A stretch of DNA of 64,000 nucleotides from an uncultured Bacteroidales bacterium. GTDB taxonomy: Bacteria > Bacteroidota > Bacteroidia > Bacteroidales > Bacteroidaceae. The DNA is taken from assembly GCA_937995875.1 (NCBI GenBank), contig CALKIW010000070.1, positions 1 to 64,000 of the forward strand, written 5' to 3'. The position numbers and the translations under genes were made by a program. Under the pieces are notes generated by a model that did not search any database, was not told the origin of the DNA, and saw nothing but the letters and a program-made list of their open reading frames with translations. The stretch's first letter is position 1, and each line of letters starts with the position of its first letter. This document shows, in pieces, positions 1-8,297 of this stretch.

Positions 1-381
1 CATACTTACTTAATGACAAAACATTCTTGATAATTTTGCAAAACGAAACTTAAGCGGACAACTTTACAAAATCATTCAAAACAGCGAGAAACTCTATAAC
101 AAATGTTAAAGTTAAATATTATTAACCACAACAAAACCTCATCAATTATATTATTTTATACATTTGTAATATAGAAGTCTAAGCAACAGGAAAGACAGGG
201 CAACTCCCCTGATGATGATACGACATTGACAATCCCCGAAGTATGGACATGACACGGCATTGTAACAGCCATGTAGTCGATGGCGCATTTTTTTGCAGAG
301 AGGCCTCCTATGTAGCTGTTAATAGGAACGAACACAAGCATGAAACTTGGCTCAACATATCTTAAACTACAATATTAAACA
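1..381. other. Intergenic region upstream of aspA
   Basis: AT-rich sequence with no convincing gene; the only open frame, on the minus strand, is short and has no recognisable features. A candidate Bacteroidota -7 box (TACATTTG, 159-166) would give a leader of about 215 nt before aspA, but no clear -33 TTTG sits at the right distance. No terminator for a gene to the left of the window was found. Confidence 0.4.
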
Positions 382-1776
382 ATGGAAACAAATAAAAAAT
401 GCAGAGTAGAATCTGACCTTCTGGGTGAACTGCAGGTATCCGCAGAAGCTTATTATGGCGTACAAACACAGCGTGCCATTAACAATTACAAAATATCCAC
501 CACCAAAATGAAAGACTATCCCGACTTCATCATCGCCATGGCCTACGTCAAGAAAGCAGCTGCCATGGCTAATGGCGAATTGGGTGTGCTCAACAAGACT
601 ATTGCCGATGCCATTGTGAAAGCTGCCGACGAAGTGATTGCCGGTAAGTTTTGGGATGATTTCCCTGTGGATATGATGCAGGGCGGGGCAGGAACGTCCG
701 TTAATATGAACGCCAATGAAGTGTTGGCCAACCGTGCGTTGGAAATCATGGGGTACGACAAGGGTGACTACCAACACTGTTATCCCAACGACCATGTGAA
801 TTGCGGACAATCGACCAACGATGCTTACCCAACGGCATTGCGTTATGCCATTGTGCGCATGAACAAGGGTTTGGTCAAGAGTTTGGAAGAACTGGTTGCT
901 GCTTTCCGCACGAAAGGTGATGAATTTAAGGACGCCGTGAAAATGGGGCGCACCCAACTGCAAGATGCTGTACCGATGACTTCCGGTCAGGAATTTACGG
1001 CATTTGCAAATAATTTATTGGAAGAGGTGGAGCATCTCGGATACAACGCGAAGTTGCTGCTGGGCATTAACATGGGCGCCACAGCCATTGGCACCGGATT
1101 GAATGCCGCTCCCGGATATGCCGACTTGGTTACCCAATATCTGTGCGACTATACAGGTGAAGCGTTTAGGAAAGCTCCCGACATGATAGAAGCAACTCCC
1201 GACACGGGCGACTATGTGAGCTATTCAAGTGCATTGAAGCGTTTGGCCGTTAAACTCTCTAAGATATGCAACGACCTCCGACTCATGGCATCAGGTCCCC
1301 GTTGCGGTTTGCACGAGATCAATCTGCCCGCTATGGCTCCCGGCTCTTCCATTATGCCGGGTAAGATAAACCCGGTGATTCCGGAATTGACCAATCAAGT
1401 TTGCTTCAAAGTGATAGGCAACGACACCACTGTAACGATGGCTGCCGAAGCCGGGCAGCTGCAACTCAATGTCATGGAGCCGGTCATTGCCGAGTGTTTG
1501 TTCGAGAGTATCACGTGGCTCACGCGTGCCATGAACACGCTGAAAGACAAGTGCGTGAAAGGTATCACTGTCAATGCCGAGCACAATAAGCAGATGGTGA
1601 AGCAGTCTATAGGTATTGTTACCGCACTGAATCCCTATATCGGATACAAGAACAGCAGTAAAATCGCAAAGGAAGCCTTAGAGACGGGCAAGTGCCTGCA
1701 CGAGATCGTATTAGAAAAGAAGATGCTCAGCGAGGAGCAAGTCGAGGAAATTCTCGACCCCAAGAAGATGATATAA
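382..1776 (+). CDS. aspA: Aspartate ammonia-lyase (aspartase)
   Basis: Converts L-aspartate to fumarate and ammonia in the cytosol, so it can feed fumarate respiration and succinate formation in an anaerobe. The 464-residue length suits the aspartase/fumarase family. Family signatures are visible: GQSTNDAYPTALR near residues 141-153, GRTQLQDAVPMTSGQEF near 190-206, and the signature GSSIMPGKINP at 321-331, whose flexible loop carries the catalytic serine. The QLQDAVPM segment and overall sequence fit aspartase better than class II fumarase, but the families are close and sequence reading alone does not fully exclude fumarase. It stands alone, followed by a strong hairpin terminator and a convergent MerR gene. 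Confidence 0.9.
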   Translation: METNKKCRVESDLLGELQVSAEAYYGVQTQRAINNYKISTTKMKDYPDFIIAMAYVKKAAAMANGELGVLNKTIADAIVKAADEVIAGKFWDDFPVDMMQGGAGTSVNMNANEVLANRALEIMGYDKGDYQHCYPNDHVNCGQSTNDAYPTALRYAIVRMNKGLVKSLEELVAAFRTKGDEFKDAVKMGRTQLQDAVPMTSGQEFTAFANNLLEEVEHLGYNAKLLLGINMGATAIGTGLNAAPGYADLVTQYLCDYTGEAFRKAPDMIEATPDTGDYVSYSSALKRLAVKLSKICNDLRLMASGPRCGLHEINLPAMAPGSSIMPGKINPVIPELTNQVCFKVIGNDTTVTMAAEAGQLQLNVMEPVIAECLFESITWLTRAMNTLKDKCVKGITVNAEHNKQMVKQSIGIVTALNPYIGYKNSSKIAKEALETGKCLHEIVLEKKMLSEEQVEEILDPKKMI

Positions 1777-1796
1777 TCCCTCAGAGGCATACTATA

Positions 1797-1845
1797 AATT
1801 CCGCGTTGCTCCCAATGGTTTAAGGAAGCAACGCGGAATTGTTTT
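1797..1845. terminator. Terminator between convergent aspA and the MerR gene
   Basis: Perfect 14-bp inverted repeat (arms 1797-1810 and 1827-1840, AATTCCGCGTTGCT and its complement) with a 16-nt loop, followed by GTTTT on the + strand. It lies just after aspA and just beyond the end of the opposing MerR gene, so it may serve both, with the better U tract on the aspA side. Confidence 0.8.
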
Positions 1846-1859
1846 GTGTCTCCAACCGA

Positions 1860-2210
1860 TTATACCAAGCTGTCGAGACGTTTCTTCAAGTCTTTCAGCT
1901 GTTCACGCACGTCTAAAAGAGTTTCTAAAACCTTCGCACTCCTATCCACCGTATCGCGGTTGTGGTGCATATATTTGCGCGCTGCAGCAATTTTGAAGCC
2001 TCGCACCTTGATAAGATTATAGATAACCTTGATGTCTTCAATATCCTTCTCAGTATATTGGCGCACTTTAGTGGAAGTCACAGTCTTAGGCTTGAGATTG
2101 GGAAATTCTGTTTCCCAATAACGCAGCGTACTTTCGTTCACGCCAATTATCTGTGCCACCTCCTTGATGGAATAGTAAAGTTTGGTGTTATAATTCTTAT
2201 TCAGTGTCAT
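1860..2210 (-). CDS. MerR-family transcriptional regulator
   Basis: Small DNA-binding regulator of 116 residues. Residues 11-80 form a MerR-type winged helix-turn-helix (YSIKEVAQIIGVNESTLRYW at about 12-31, then the wing and RQYTEKDIEDI). Residues 88-116 are a heptad-like, charged helix ending LKDLKKRLDSL, the expected antiparallel dimerisation coil. There is no separate effector domain and no cysteine cluster, so the ligand cannot be read. It is transcribed divergently from alaS; this pairing recurs in Bacteroidales, but whether it regulates alaS is not shown here. A minus-strand -7 box lies at 2341-2348. Confidence 0.85.
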   Translation of the reverse strand: MTLNKNYNTKLYYSIKEVAQIIGVNESTLRYWETEFPNLKPKTVTSTKVRQYTEKDIEDIKVIYNLIKVRGFKIAAARKYMHHNRDTVDRSAKVLETLLDVREQLKDLKKRLDSLV

Positions 2211-2340
2211 CTGGCAGTGTTGTTTTTTATGCAGTTATGCAGTGGAAAGAGATGTTGTGCACTAATGTCTGCATCATATTGCAGGTAGCAGAAGTATTGA
2301 CTTTCACTCTGCAAGAAACCTTATCCGAAAGTCTCTATTG

Positions 2341-2348
2341 CAAAGATA
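2341..2348 (-). promoter_or_regulatory. Candidate -7 box for the MerR gene
   Basis: CAAAGATA on the + strand reads TATCTTTG on the minus strand, an exact match to the Bacteroidota TAnnTTTG box. It lies 131 nt upstream of the MerR start. No clear -33 element was seen. Confidence 0.55.
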
Positions 2349-2451
2349 GCAAAAAGATTGAATAGATGCCGGTTTGTAATCGTTTATTTAAAAAATTTAA
2401 GAGAATGCGAATTATCCTTTCTCCGTAACCGCCTATATGCTTTCTTTTTAG

Positions 2452-2459
2452 TAACTTTG
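2452..2459 (+). promoter_or_regulatory. Candidate -7 box for alaS
   Basis: TAACTTTG matches TAnnTTTG and lies 143 nt upstream of the alaS start. Transcription from about 2465 would give a leader of roughly 138 nt that contains two small hairpins (see the next entry). Confidence 0.6.
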
Positions 2460-2504
2460 CACCAAATTAATAAAGAAGGTAAGGCTCTGCATCAATCAAC
2501 TATT

Positions 2505-2574
2505 ATGGCTGATCAGCCTTTTTCACATCATAAAACATCGTTGTGGGAGGTTCAAGTCCCACTATCCACATTGA
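2505..2574 (+). promoter_or_regulatory. Structured leader of alaS
   Basis: Two features lie in the predicted leader. First, GGCTGATCAGCC (2507-2518) is a perfect 12-nt dyad followed by TTTTT, resembling a small intrinsic terminator. Second, GTGGG and CCCAC (starting near 2543) can pair around a 10-nt loop containing GGTTCAAGTCC, the wording of a tRNA T-arm, followed by CTATCCACA like a tRNA acceptor end. No matching 5' half of a tRNA is present. It could be a decayed tRNA 3' end, a mimic used in control, or chance. Confidence 0.35.
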
Positions 2575-2602
2575 AAGAAACAAAGATAAAAACAAAAATA
2601 CA

Positions 2603-5263
2603 ATGATGACAGCAAACGAAATTCGCGACTCTTACAAGGAGTTTTTTGAGTCGAAAGGTCACGTCATCGTCCCGTCTGCACCCATGGTGATTAAGGACGA
2701 CCCCACGTTGATGTTTACAAACGCCGGCATGAACCAGTGGAAAGATATTATTTTGGGCACAAAAGAGCCCGAACCGAGACGCCGCGCCGACTCACAGAAA
2801 TGCCTGCGCGTGAGCGGTAAGCATAACGACTTGGAGGAAGTGGGGCGTGATACCTACCACCACACCATGTTCGAGATGCTCGGAAACTGGAGTTTCGGCG
2901 ATTACTTTAAGGAGGAAGCCATCGACTACGCGTGGGAATTCCTTGTGGATGTGTTGCATCTCGACCCGGCCGATCTGTACGTAACGGTGTTTGAAGGCTC
3001 TCCTGAGGAAAACATTGCACGCGACGACGAAGCTGCCAAATATTGGAGCAAGCACCTGCCCGAAGACCATATCATCAACGGAAACAAGCACGACAACTTC
3101 TGGGAGATGGGCGACACAGGACCCTGCGGACCCTGCTCGGAGATTCATGTAGACTCTCGCCCTGCTGAGGAAAAGGCCAAAAAGCCCGGTCGCGAACTCG
3201 TCAATATGGACGACCCACAGGTGATTGAAATCTGGAACATCGTGTTCATGCAGTTCAACCGCAAGTCTGACGGCACATTAGAGCCATTGGCCATGAACGT
3301 CATCGATACCGGAATGGGCTTCGAACGCCTTGTACGCATGCTTCAAGGCAAAAGTTCCAACTACGACACCGACATCTTTCAACCCATCATCAAGGAAATA
3401 GAAATCCATTCGGGAAAGAAGTACGGCTTTACCATACCATCCGGAAAGGACGGCGAGCCTGTTGATAAGCAAGAGAAAATCGACATCGCCATGCGCGTCA
3501 TTGCCGACCATCTGCGTACCGTTGCTTTCTCTATTGCCGACGGACAACTGCCTGGCAATGCCAAGGCCGGCTATGTAATCCGACGTATTCTGCGCCGTGC
3601 CGTGCGCTATGCCTATACCTTTCTCGACCAGCGCAGCGCGTTCATGTACAAGCTCCTCCCCGTGTTGATACAGGAAATGGGCGCTACCTACCCGGAATTG
3701 CCAGCCCAACAGGAGCTTATCAGTCGGGTAATGAAGGAAGAAGAAGACAGTTTTCTCCGCACGTTGGAGAAAGGTATTCAGTTGCTCAACAGCGACATGG
3801 AGGCTCTCCGCAAGCAGAACAAGACACAACTCGACGGTGCCAATGCCTTCCGCCTGTTCGATACCTACGGCTTTCCACTCGACCTCACCGAACTGATATG
3901 CCGTGAACACGGACTCACTGTGGACGAAGCGGGATTCAATGCCGAAATGGCCAAGCAGAAAGAACGCGCCCGCAATGCCGCCGCCGTAGAGAATGGCGAC
4001 TGGGTAGTCTTGAAAGAGGGAGAGCAAGAGTTCGTGGGTTATGATTACACCGAATACGAATGTAGCATCCTTCGTTACCGAAAGGTGACACAAAAGAAAA
4101 AGAGTTTTTACGAGGTTGTGCTCAACTACACCCCTTTCTATGGAGAGATGGGTGGACAGGTTGGCGATCAGGGCGTACTCGTGAACGAGGCAGAAACCGT
4201 CCACATCATCGACACCAAGCGCGAGAACAACCAAAGCATTCACATCGTCAAGTCGCTGCCCAAGGACGTTTCGGCCAAATTCATGGCACGTGTAGACACT
4301 GATATGCGCACCGCAAGTGCTGCAAACCACACGGCAACCCACCTGCTCGACTACGCCCTGAAGCAAGTTCTGGGTGACCATGTGGAGCAAAAAGGCTCCT
4401 ACGTGAGTGCCGACACACTGCGTTTCGACTTCGCTCACTTCCAGAAAACAACCGATGAGGAGTTGCGCGAGGTAGAGCGGCTGGTCAATCGCCTGATTCG
4501 CGAAGACCACGCTATCGACGAACACCGCGAAACACCCATTGAGGAGGCAAAAGCTATGGGAGCTGTTGCCCTCTTTGGCGAGAAGTATGGCGACAAGGTT
4601 CGTGTAGTACGCTTTGGGCCAAGTTGTGAATTCTGCGGCGGCATCCACGCCAAGAGCACAGGAAGCATTGGTATGTTCAAGATTGTTTCCGAGAGCAGTG
4701 TTGCTGCCGGAGTACGCCGCATCGAAGCCATGACCGCCAAAAACTGCGAAGAGGCTATATATACTTTAGAGGACACCATTAAGTATATCAAAGGCGTGTT
4801 TAACAATTCCAAGAACCTGAAGGGCACGATCGAGAAGTTCATTGAGGAGAACAGCCATTTGAAGAAAGAAGTGGAGAGTTTCCGCTCACAGGCCGTAGAT
4901 CGCATCGCCAAGAGCCTTGCCGACCGTGTGCAAAACGTCAATGGAGTGAATGTAGTCAAGGCTGTGATACCGGCAGAGCCCGCATCGGCTAAGGATATCG
5001 TGTTCAAGATTCGCGAACTCCTGCCCAACAATCTTGTCTGCGTGCTTGGCTCTACCTACAACGACAAGCCGATGCTCTCCGTGATGCTCTCCGACGACAT
5101 GGTGAAAGACCATCAACTCAATGCCGGGCAGATGGTGCGCGAGGCAGCTAAGCTCATTCAGGGTGGCGGCGGCGGACAGCCATACTATGCCCAAGCCGGT
5201 GGAAAGAACAAGGACGGATTGTCGGCAGCCGTAGACAAAGTCATTGAGCTTGCCGAACTTTAA
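2603..5263 (+). CDS. alaS: Alanine--tRNA ligase
   Basis: Charges tRNA-Ala with alanine and edits mischarged Ser/Gly. The 886-residue protein has the class II catalytic core at the N terminus (MMTANEIRDSYKEFF onward), an editing/zinc site with H576 and H580 (HTATH) and C678 and H682 (CEFCGGIH), and a C-terminal C-Ala domain with the glycine-rich stretch GGGGGQPYYAQAGG. An in-frame start upstream at 2543 would add 20 residues unlike AlaRS and lies inside the structured leader, so ATG at 2603 (or the adjacent ATG at 2606) is preferred. A terminator follows at 5444-5486. Confidence 0.97.
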   Translation: MMTANEIRDSYKEFFESKGHVIVPSAPMVIKDDPTLMFTNAGMNQWKDIILGTKEPEPRRRADSQKCLRVSGKHNDLEEVGRDTYHHTMFEMLGNWSFGDYFKEEAIDYAWEFLVDVLHLDPADLYVTVFEGSPEENIARDDEAAKYWSKHLPEDHIINGNKHDNFWEMGDTGPCGPCSEIHVDSRPAEEKAKKPGRELVNMDDPQVIEIWNIVFMQFNRKSDGTLEPLAMNVIDTGMGFERLVRMLQGKSSNYDTDIFQPIIKEIEIHSGKKYGFTIPSGKDGEPVDKQEKIDIAMRVIADHLRTVAFSIADGQLPGNAKAGYVIRRILRRAVRYAYTFLDQRSAFMYKLLPVLIQEMGATYPELPAQQELISRVMKEEEDSFLRTLEKGIQLLNSDMEALRKQNKTQLDGANAFRLFDTYGFPLDLTELICREHGLTVDEAGFNAEMAKQKERARNAAAVENGDWVVLKEGEQEFVGYDYTEYECSILRYRKVTQKKKSFYEVVLNYTPFYGEMGGQVGDQGVLVNEAETVHIIDTKRENNQSIHIVKSLPKDVSAKFMARVDTDMRTASAANHTATHLLDYALKQVLGDHVEQKGSYVSADTLRFDFAHFQKTTDEELREVERLVNRLIREDHAIDEHRETPIEEAKAMGAVALFGEKYGDKVRVVRFGPSCEFCGGIHAKSTGSIGMFKIVSESSVAAGVRRIEAMTAKNCEEAIYTLEDTIKYIKGVFNNSKNLKGTIEKFIEENSHLKKEVESFRSQAVDRIAKSLADRVQNVNGVNVVKAVIPAEPASAKDIVFKIRELLPNNLVCVLGSTYNDKPMLSVMLSDDMVKDHQLNAGQMVREAAKLIQGGGGGQPYYAQAGGKNKDGLSAAVDKVIELAEL

Positions 5264-5443
5264 GCTCCGCCAGAGGCTCGCGTCGGTTTCCACCGTTCAC
5301 CCGGCAGAAACCGATACCCACAGCGTGCTTCACGACACGAAACCCTGAAGGGCATAAAACCGGAGGGAACAACGCCCTACACGGCGTTACGCCTGACCCT
5401 CTTTCCACTTTGCAGGGACTGACATCCCCAAATTATTACATTA
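5264..5443. other. Region between alaS and its terminator
   Basis: No gene seen. It holds two small inverted repeats, TCGGTTTC/GAAACCGA (5283-5290 and 5307-5314) and AACGCC/GGCGTT near 5370-5390, which could form weak RNA hairpins. No function is evident. Confidence 0.4.
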
Positions 5444-5486
5444 AACGATAATATCCGTTAAAACCTAAACGGATATTATCGTTTTC
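5444..5486 (+). terminator. Rho-independent terminator after alaS
   Basis: Perfect 16-bp inverted repeat (5444-5459 and 5468-5483, AACGATAATATCCGTT and its complement) with an 8-nt loop and trailing TTTC. It ends only about 20 nt before the next start codon. Confidence 0.8.
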
Positions 5487-5490
5487 TCAT

Positions 5491-5498
5491 TACCTTTG
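5491..5498 (+). promoter_or_regulatory. Candidate -7 box close to the next start codon
   Basis: TACCTTTG matches TAnnTTTG but ends only 8 nt before the ATG at 5507, so the transcript would be leaderless or nearly so. Alternatively translation begins at the ATG at 5516. Confidence 0.45.
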
Positions 5499-5506
5499 TC
5501 GTTATC

Positions 5507-6604
5507 ATGAATAAAATGTGGGCTATCATCTTTTTCGCGCTGCCGCTCATAGGGGCAGCCTATAGTTTTTGGCGCACTTGGAACATCCTGCCTTTGCCAA
5601 ACCTTTACAAAGGCATCGTTGTGGGCGTCCTGACAATACTGTTTTGCTGGTTTTTTGCCAATTTCATCATCTTCAATATCGACCGCTGGCCCATGCCGTT
5701 GGCCCGTGCATCCTACGAGGTCGGCAACTCCACGCTCTTCATTTTGCTGTACACCGTGCTGCTGTTTCTGCTGTTGGATATTGGCCGACTGGCACATCTG
5801 GTACCCCACAGTTTCATGTTCGACAGTTGGAAAGGCACCTTGACGGTCATCGGCATACTCGTCGGAGTGTTCACCTACGGTTATTTCAACTATCTGCACA
5901 AAGTGCGCGTGCCCATAGCGCTATCCACATCGAAAACTATAGAAGGAACTAAAAAAATCGTGATGGTGGCCGACCTGCACATAGGCTACCACAACAACCG
6001 CAAGGAACTCGCCACATGGATTGACAAGATCAACGCCGAAAAACCCGACCTTATCCTCATTGGCGGCGACATCATCGACAGAAATATCAGGCCCATTCTT
6101 GAAGAAAACATGGCTGCGGAATTTCGAAGACTCAAGGCTCCCGTGTATGCCTGCTTGGGCAACCACGAATATTACAGTGGAGAACAAGACGCCGAGAAAT
6201 TCTACAAAGAGGCCAACATCAATCTCCTGACAGACCAAAGCGTCTGCGTGCAGGGCATCAATATCATCGGACGAGACGACCGGACAAATCTCCATCGCAA
6301 GTCGGTGAAGGCCCTTACCAGCGGTCTCGACATGAGCCGATACACCATTATGCTCGATCATCAGCCCTACCATTTGGAACAGGCAGAGCGAGCCGGCATC
6401 GATTTTCAACTGAGCGGACACACACATTACGGTCAGGTGTGGCCCATCAGCTGGATAGAGAACGCAATTTACGAGAAGGCCTACGGTATGCTGACCAAAG
6501 GAAACACCCACTATTACATCACGAGCGGACTGGGCATATGGGGTGGCAAATTCCGCATCGGCACACAATCTGAGTATGTGGTGGCAACCCTCACCCAACA
6601 ATAA
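5507..6604 (+). CDS. Membrane-anchored metallophosphoesterase
   Basis: A calcineurin-like phosphoesterase tethered to the membrane. Residues 1-140 hold about four hydrophobic segments; the catalytic domain follows with a complete dimetal set: D156 and H158 (VADLHIG), D188 (GGDIID), N219 and H220 (GNHE), and H305 and H307 in GHTHYGQ. This layout resembles the YkuE/YaeI-type membrane phosphoesterases. Relatives in other bacteria act on lipid-linked phosphates, but the substrate here is unknown. It is followed after 12 nt by the SprT-like gene, probably in the same transcript. Confidence 0.85.
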   Translation: MNKMWAIIFFALPLIGAAYSFWRTWNILPLPNLYKGIVVGVLTILFCWFFANFIIFNIDRWPMPLARASYEVGNSTLFILLYTVLLFLLLDIGRLAHLVPHSFMFDSWKGTLTVIGILVGVFTYGYFNYLHKVRVPIALSTSKTIEGTKKIVMVADLHIGYHNNRKELATWIDKINAEKPDLILIGGDIIDRNIRPILEENMAAEFRRLKAPVYACLGNHEYYSGEQDAEKFYKEANINLLTDQSVCVQGINIIGRDDRTNLHRKSVKALTSGLDMSRYTIMLDHQPYHLEQAERAGIDFQLSGHTHYGQVWPISWIENAIYEKAYGMLTKGNTHYYITSGLGIWGGKFRIGTQSEYVVATLTQQ

Positions 6605-6616
6605 CCCACACCCTCC

Positions 6617-7273
6617 ATGCAAGTAGACATTCTCTGGATACGCACTTGGTTTGCCAAGTTCAACGCACAATATTTCGACGGAGAGCTTCCCACGCCCCGC
6701 TTTCGTATCGGGCACGCCCGAACACAACTCGGCACCATGTCGTACAAGCGCAAACGCAGCTGGACACGCACCCAGTATTACGACTTCACCATCTCGTTGA
6801 GCAACTATTACGACCAACCGGAACATCGTTTTCAGAGTGTGCTCCTGCACGAGATGATACATCTTGCCATTGCCCACAGTGGCGTGAAAGACACTTCGTC
6901 ACACGGCATCGTGTTTCGCGGCATGATGGAACGACTCAACCGAGACGGCTGGGACATCCACGTAACGACCGCCACCAAAGGCATGGAAAAGGCATACACA
7001 GGGTCTAAAAACATCATCCGGCAGTATTTGGTGCTGGCACTTGAAATGACGGACGGACGGAGGTTTCTGTCGTCGGTCAATCCCAAATATGCTGTCACAC
7101 TCCATCGGAAGCTGCCAACCTTCAGGGAGATAAACCGTTTTTCATGGTACACCACAGACGACCGATGGTTTGAATACATGCCCAGAGTGCGCAGCTTACG
7201 TGGCCGACAGGTGACCCAAGAAGTGTACGACGAGAAATTGAGAACCATGACACCTTTCAGCCTTCCAACCTGA
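6617..7273 (+). CDS. SprT-like zinc metalloprotease family protein
   Basis: A 218-residue protein with the gluzincin motif H78-E79-x-x-H82 (HEMIH) and a likely third ligand H96 in SSHGIVF, the pattern of the SprT family. N-terminal WIRTWFAKFNAQYFDGELP matches the usual SprT start. No C-terminal zinc ribbon with cysteines is visible, unlike E. coli SprT. Eukaryotic SPRTN cleaves DNA-protein crosslinks; the bacterial role is not established. It lies 12 nt after the phosphoesterase gene, suggesting co-transcription. Confidence 0.85.
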   Translation: MQVDILWIRTWFAKFNAQYFDGELPTPRFRIGHARTQLGTMSYKRKRSWTRTQYYDFTISLSNYYDQPEHRFQSVLLHEMIHLAIAHSGVKDTSSHGIVFRGMMERLNRDGWDIHVTTATKGMEKAYTGSKNIIRQYLVLALEMTDGRRFLSSVNPKYAVTLHRKLPTFREINRFSWYTTDDRWFEYMPRVRSLRGRQVTQEVYDEKLRTMTPFSLPT

Positions 7274-7298
7274 CACCACCCCACCCCGCTTTTCTTCC

Positions 7299-7670
7299 TG
7301 TAAGATATAATTACCATTTTTCTGTGATTATTTTCAGACCATCCAGCGTAAAAAGGGCTATATTTTTTCCATCAAAACCAGTCCATACTACTCCAAGAAA
7401 GCAAGGGTGGCGCCGTTGCTATCTTTTCATCACACGGTTGAGCCTTAACCGCCATGCGGCAAAGCCTTATTCGCACTGCCGTAAAAGCCCTTCGGCAGCG
7501 CCGTTCGATACTAAACGCAAGCGGAAAAACGAGTGTTTCAAGGGCGCATATTCAGAAGACCCTGACAATCAGCCACCTACAAAAATCCTCAAAATTTGCG
7601 AAATTCAGACCAAACTAAATTTATTTTGAAATACGCGAAGCATTAGAGCACTTTTGTAAAGAAAATTACC
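7299..7670 (+). repeat. Dispersed 22-bp-core repeat, copy A
   Basis: One of five related intergenic copies. The left edge (TGTAAGATATAATTACC) resembles the right edge (TGTAAAGAAAATTACC). It shares with copies B and C the stretches TGATTATTTTC and AAAAAGGGCTAT near the left, and TTTTGAAATACGCGAAGC near the right. The core has four clear 22-bp units at 7435-7456, 7457-7478, 7479-7500 and 7501-7522, with a weaker one before. A 101-codon open frame crosses it but is not preserved in other copies, so it is taken as non-coding. Confidence 0.8.
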
Positions 7671-7775
7671 AATATCTAAAATGCCAACAGCCAATCAACC
7701 GGCAAATATGAAGTATGAATTTGTAAAATAAACAATAATATCTCCGTAAAACCCATTCGTTTGCAATAATATTTG

Positions 7776-7783
7776 TAATTTTG
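7776..7783 (+). promoter_or_regulatory. Candidate -7 box for the PH-like/dacB/mscS operon
   Basis: TAATTTTG matches TAnnTTTG, 65 nt before the start codon at 7849. A TTTG lies at 7760-7763, closer than the usual 19-21 bp, so the -33 part is uncertain. The box lies about 110 bp after repeat copy A. Confidence 0.5.
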
Positions 7784-7806
7784 CATATTATAATGTTGTT
7801 TTACGT

Positions 7807-7842
7807 GGCGACCTGTGTCGCCTGGCAGACAGGCATTGTTTT
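7807..7842 (+). promoter_or_regulatory. Overlapping hairpins in the leader of gene 7849
   Basis: GGCGAC-CTGT-GTCGCC (7807-7822) and GCCTG-GCAGA-CAGGC (7820-7834) share the bases 7820-7822, so only one can form fully; the second is followed by ATTGTTTT. The arrangement resembles a small attenuator ahead of the operon, but no leader peptide or ligand motif was recognised. Confidence 0.35.
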
Positions 7843-7848
7843 ACAGAT

Positions 7849-8268
7849 ATGACCCGAACGTTTCATCATAAATTCACCTTGGGCTCCAAGTGTGGGGTAA
7901 TTCTTTTTATCTCGCTGGCCATCTATTTATTTTGGATCAAATCAGCCATTACGGGATGTGTTTTCATCGCCCTCAGTGTGTTGGTTATTGAGCGTGTGCT
8001 TCATTCCGAATACGTGTTTAGCGAAGACACACTCACCATCTATCGCGGACGGTTTGCCAAGTCGAAAACCATCCGTCTGAACCGGATTAAGTCGTGTCGG
8101 CCCATCACGGCCTCCTTCGGCCTGTCCCACTACCTGCTCCTCGAATATGACGAGGAACGGTATGTTGCCGTAGAGCCCGAACAAGAGGCGTCGTTCATCA
8201 AACATTTGCAAACAGCCCGCCGGTCGGCGCTTGCACAGAAGCCCACATTAAAAGGCGACGAAGAATAA
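7849..8268 (+). CDS. Small membrane protein with a bacterial PH-like domain
   Basis: A 139-residue protein with two hydrophobic segments (about residues 15-30 and 33-48) followed by a beta-rich soluble part (EYVFSEDTLTIYRGRF, KSKTIRLNRIKSCRP, LLLEYDEERYVAVEP, then FIKHLQTA). This order is typical of bacterial PH-like domains attached to two transmembrane helices (DUF1200/bPH_4 type). The role is unknown. It heads a probable operon with dacB (29 nt gap) and the MscS gene. Confidence 0.65.
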   Translation: MTRTFHHKFTLGSKCGVILFISLAIYLFWIKSAITGCVFIALSVLVIERVLHSEYVFSEDTLTIYRGRFAKSKTIRLNRIKSCRPITASFGLSHYLLLEYDEERYVAVEPEQEASFIKHLQTARRSALAQKPTLKGDEE

Positions 8269-8297
8269 TTCGGAGAAGGAATAATCAGAAGTGTAGT

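Noticed and set aside
2505..2574. A complete tRNA gene before alaS
   Set aside because: Only a T-arm-like hairpin and an acceptor-like end are present; there is no D-arm, anticodon arm or matching 5' acceptor strand, and the strict T-stem has mismatches.
3278..4648. A 456-codon frame antisense to alaS
   Set aside because: It is a shadow of the strongly conserved alaS frame and has no family features.
7324..7629. A 101-codon open frame across repeat copy A
   Set aside because: No corresponding frame is kept in copies B-E, and the 22-bp period is not a multiple of three, so it is explained by the repeat.
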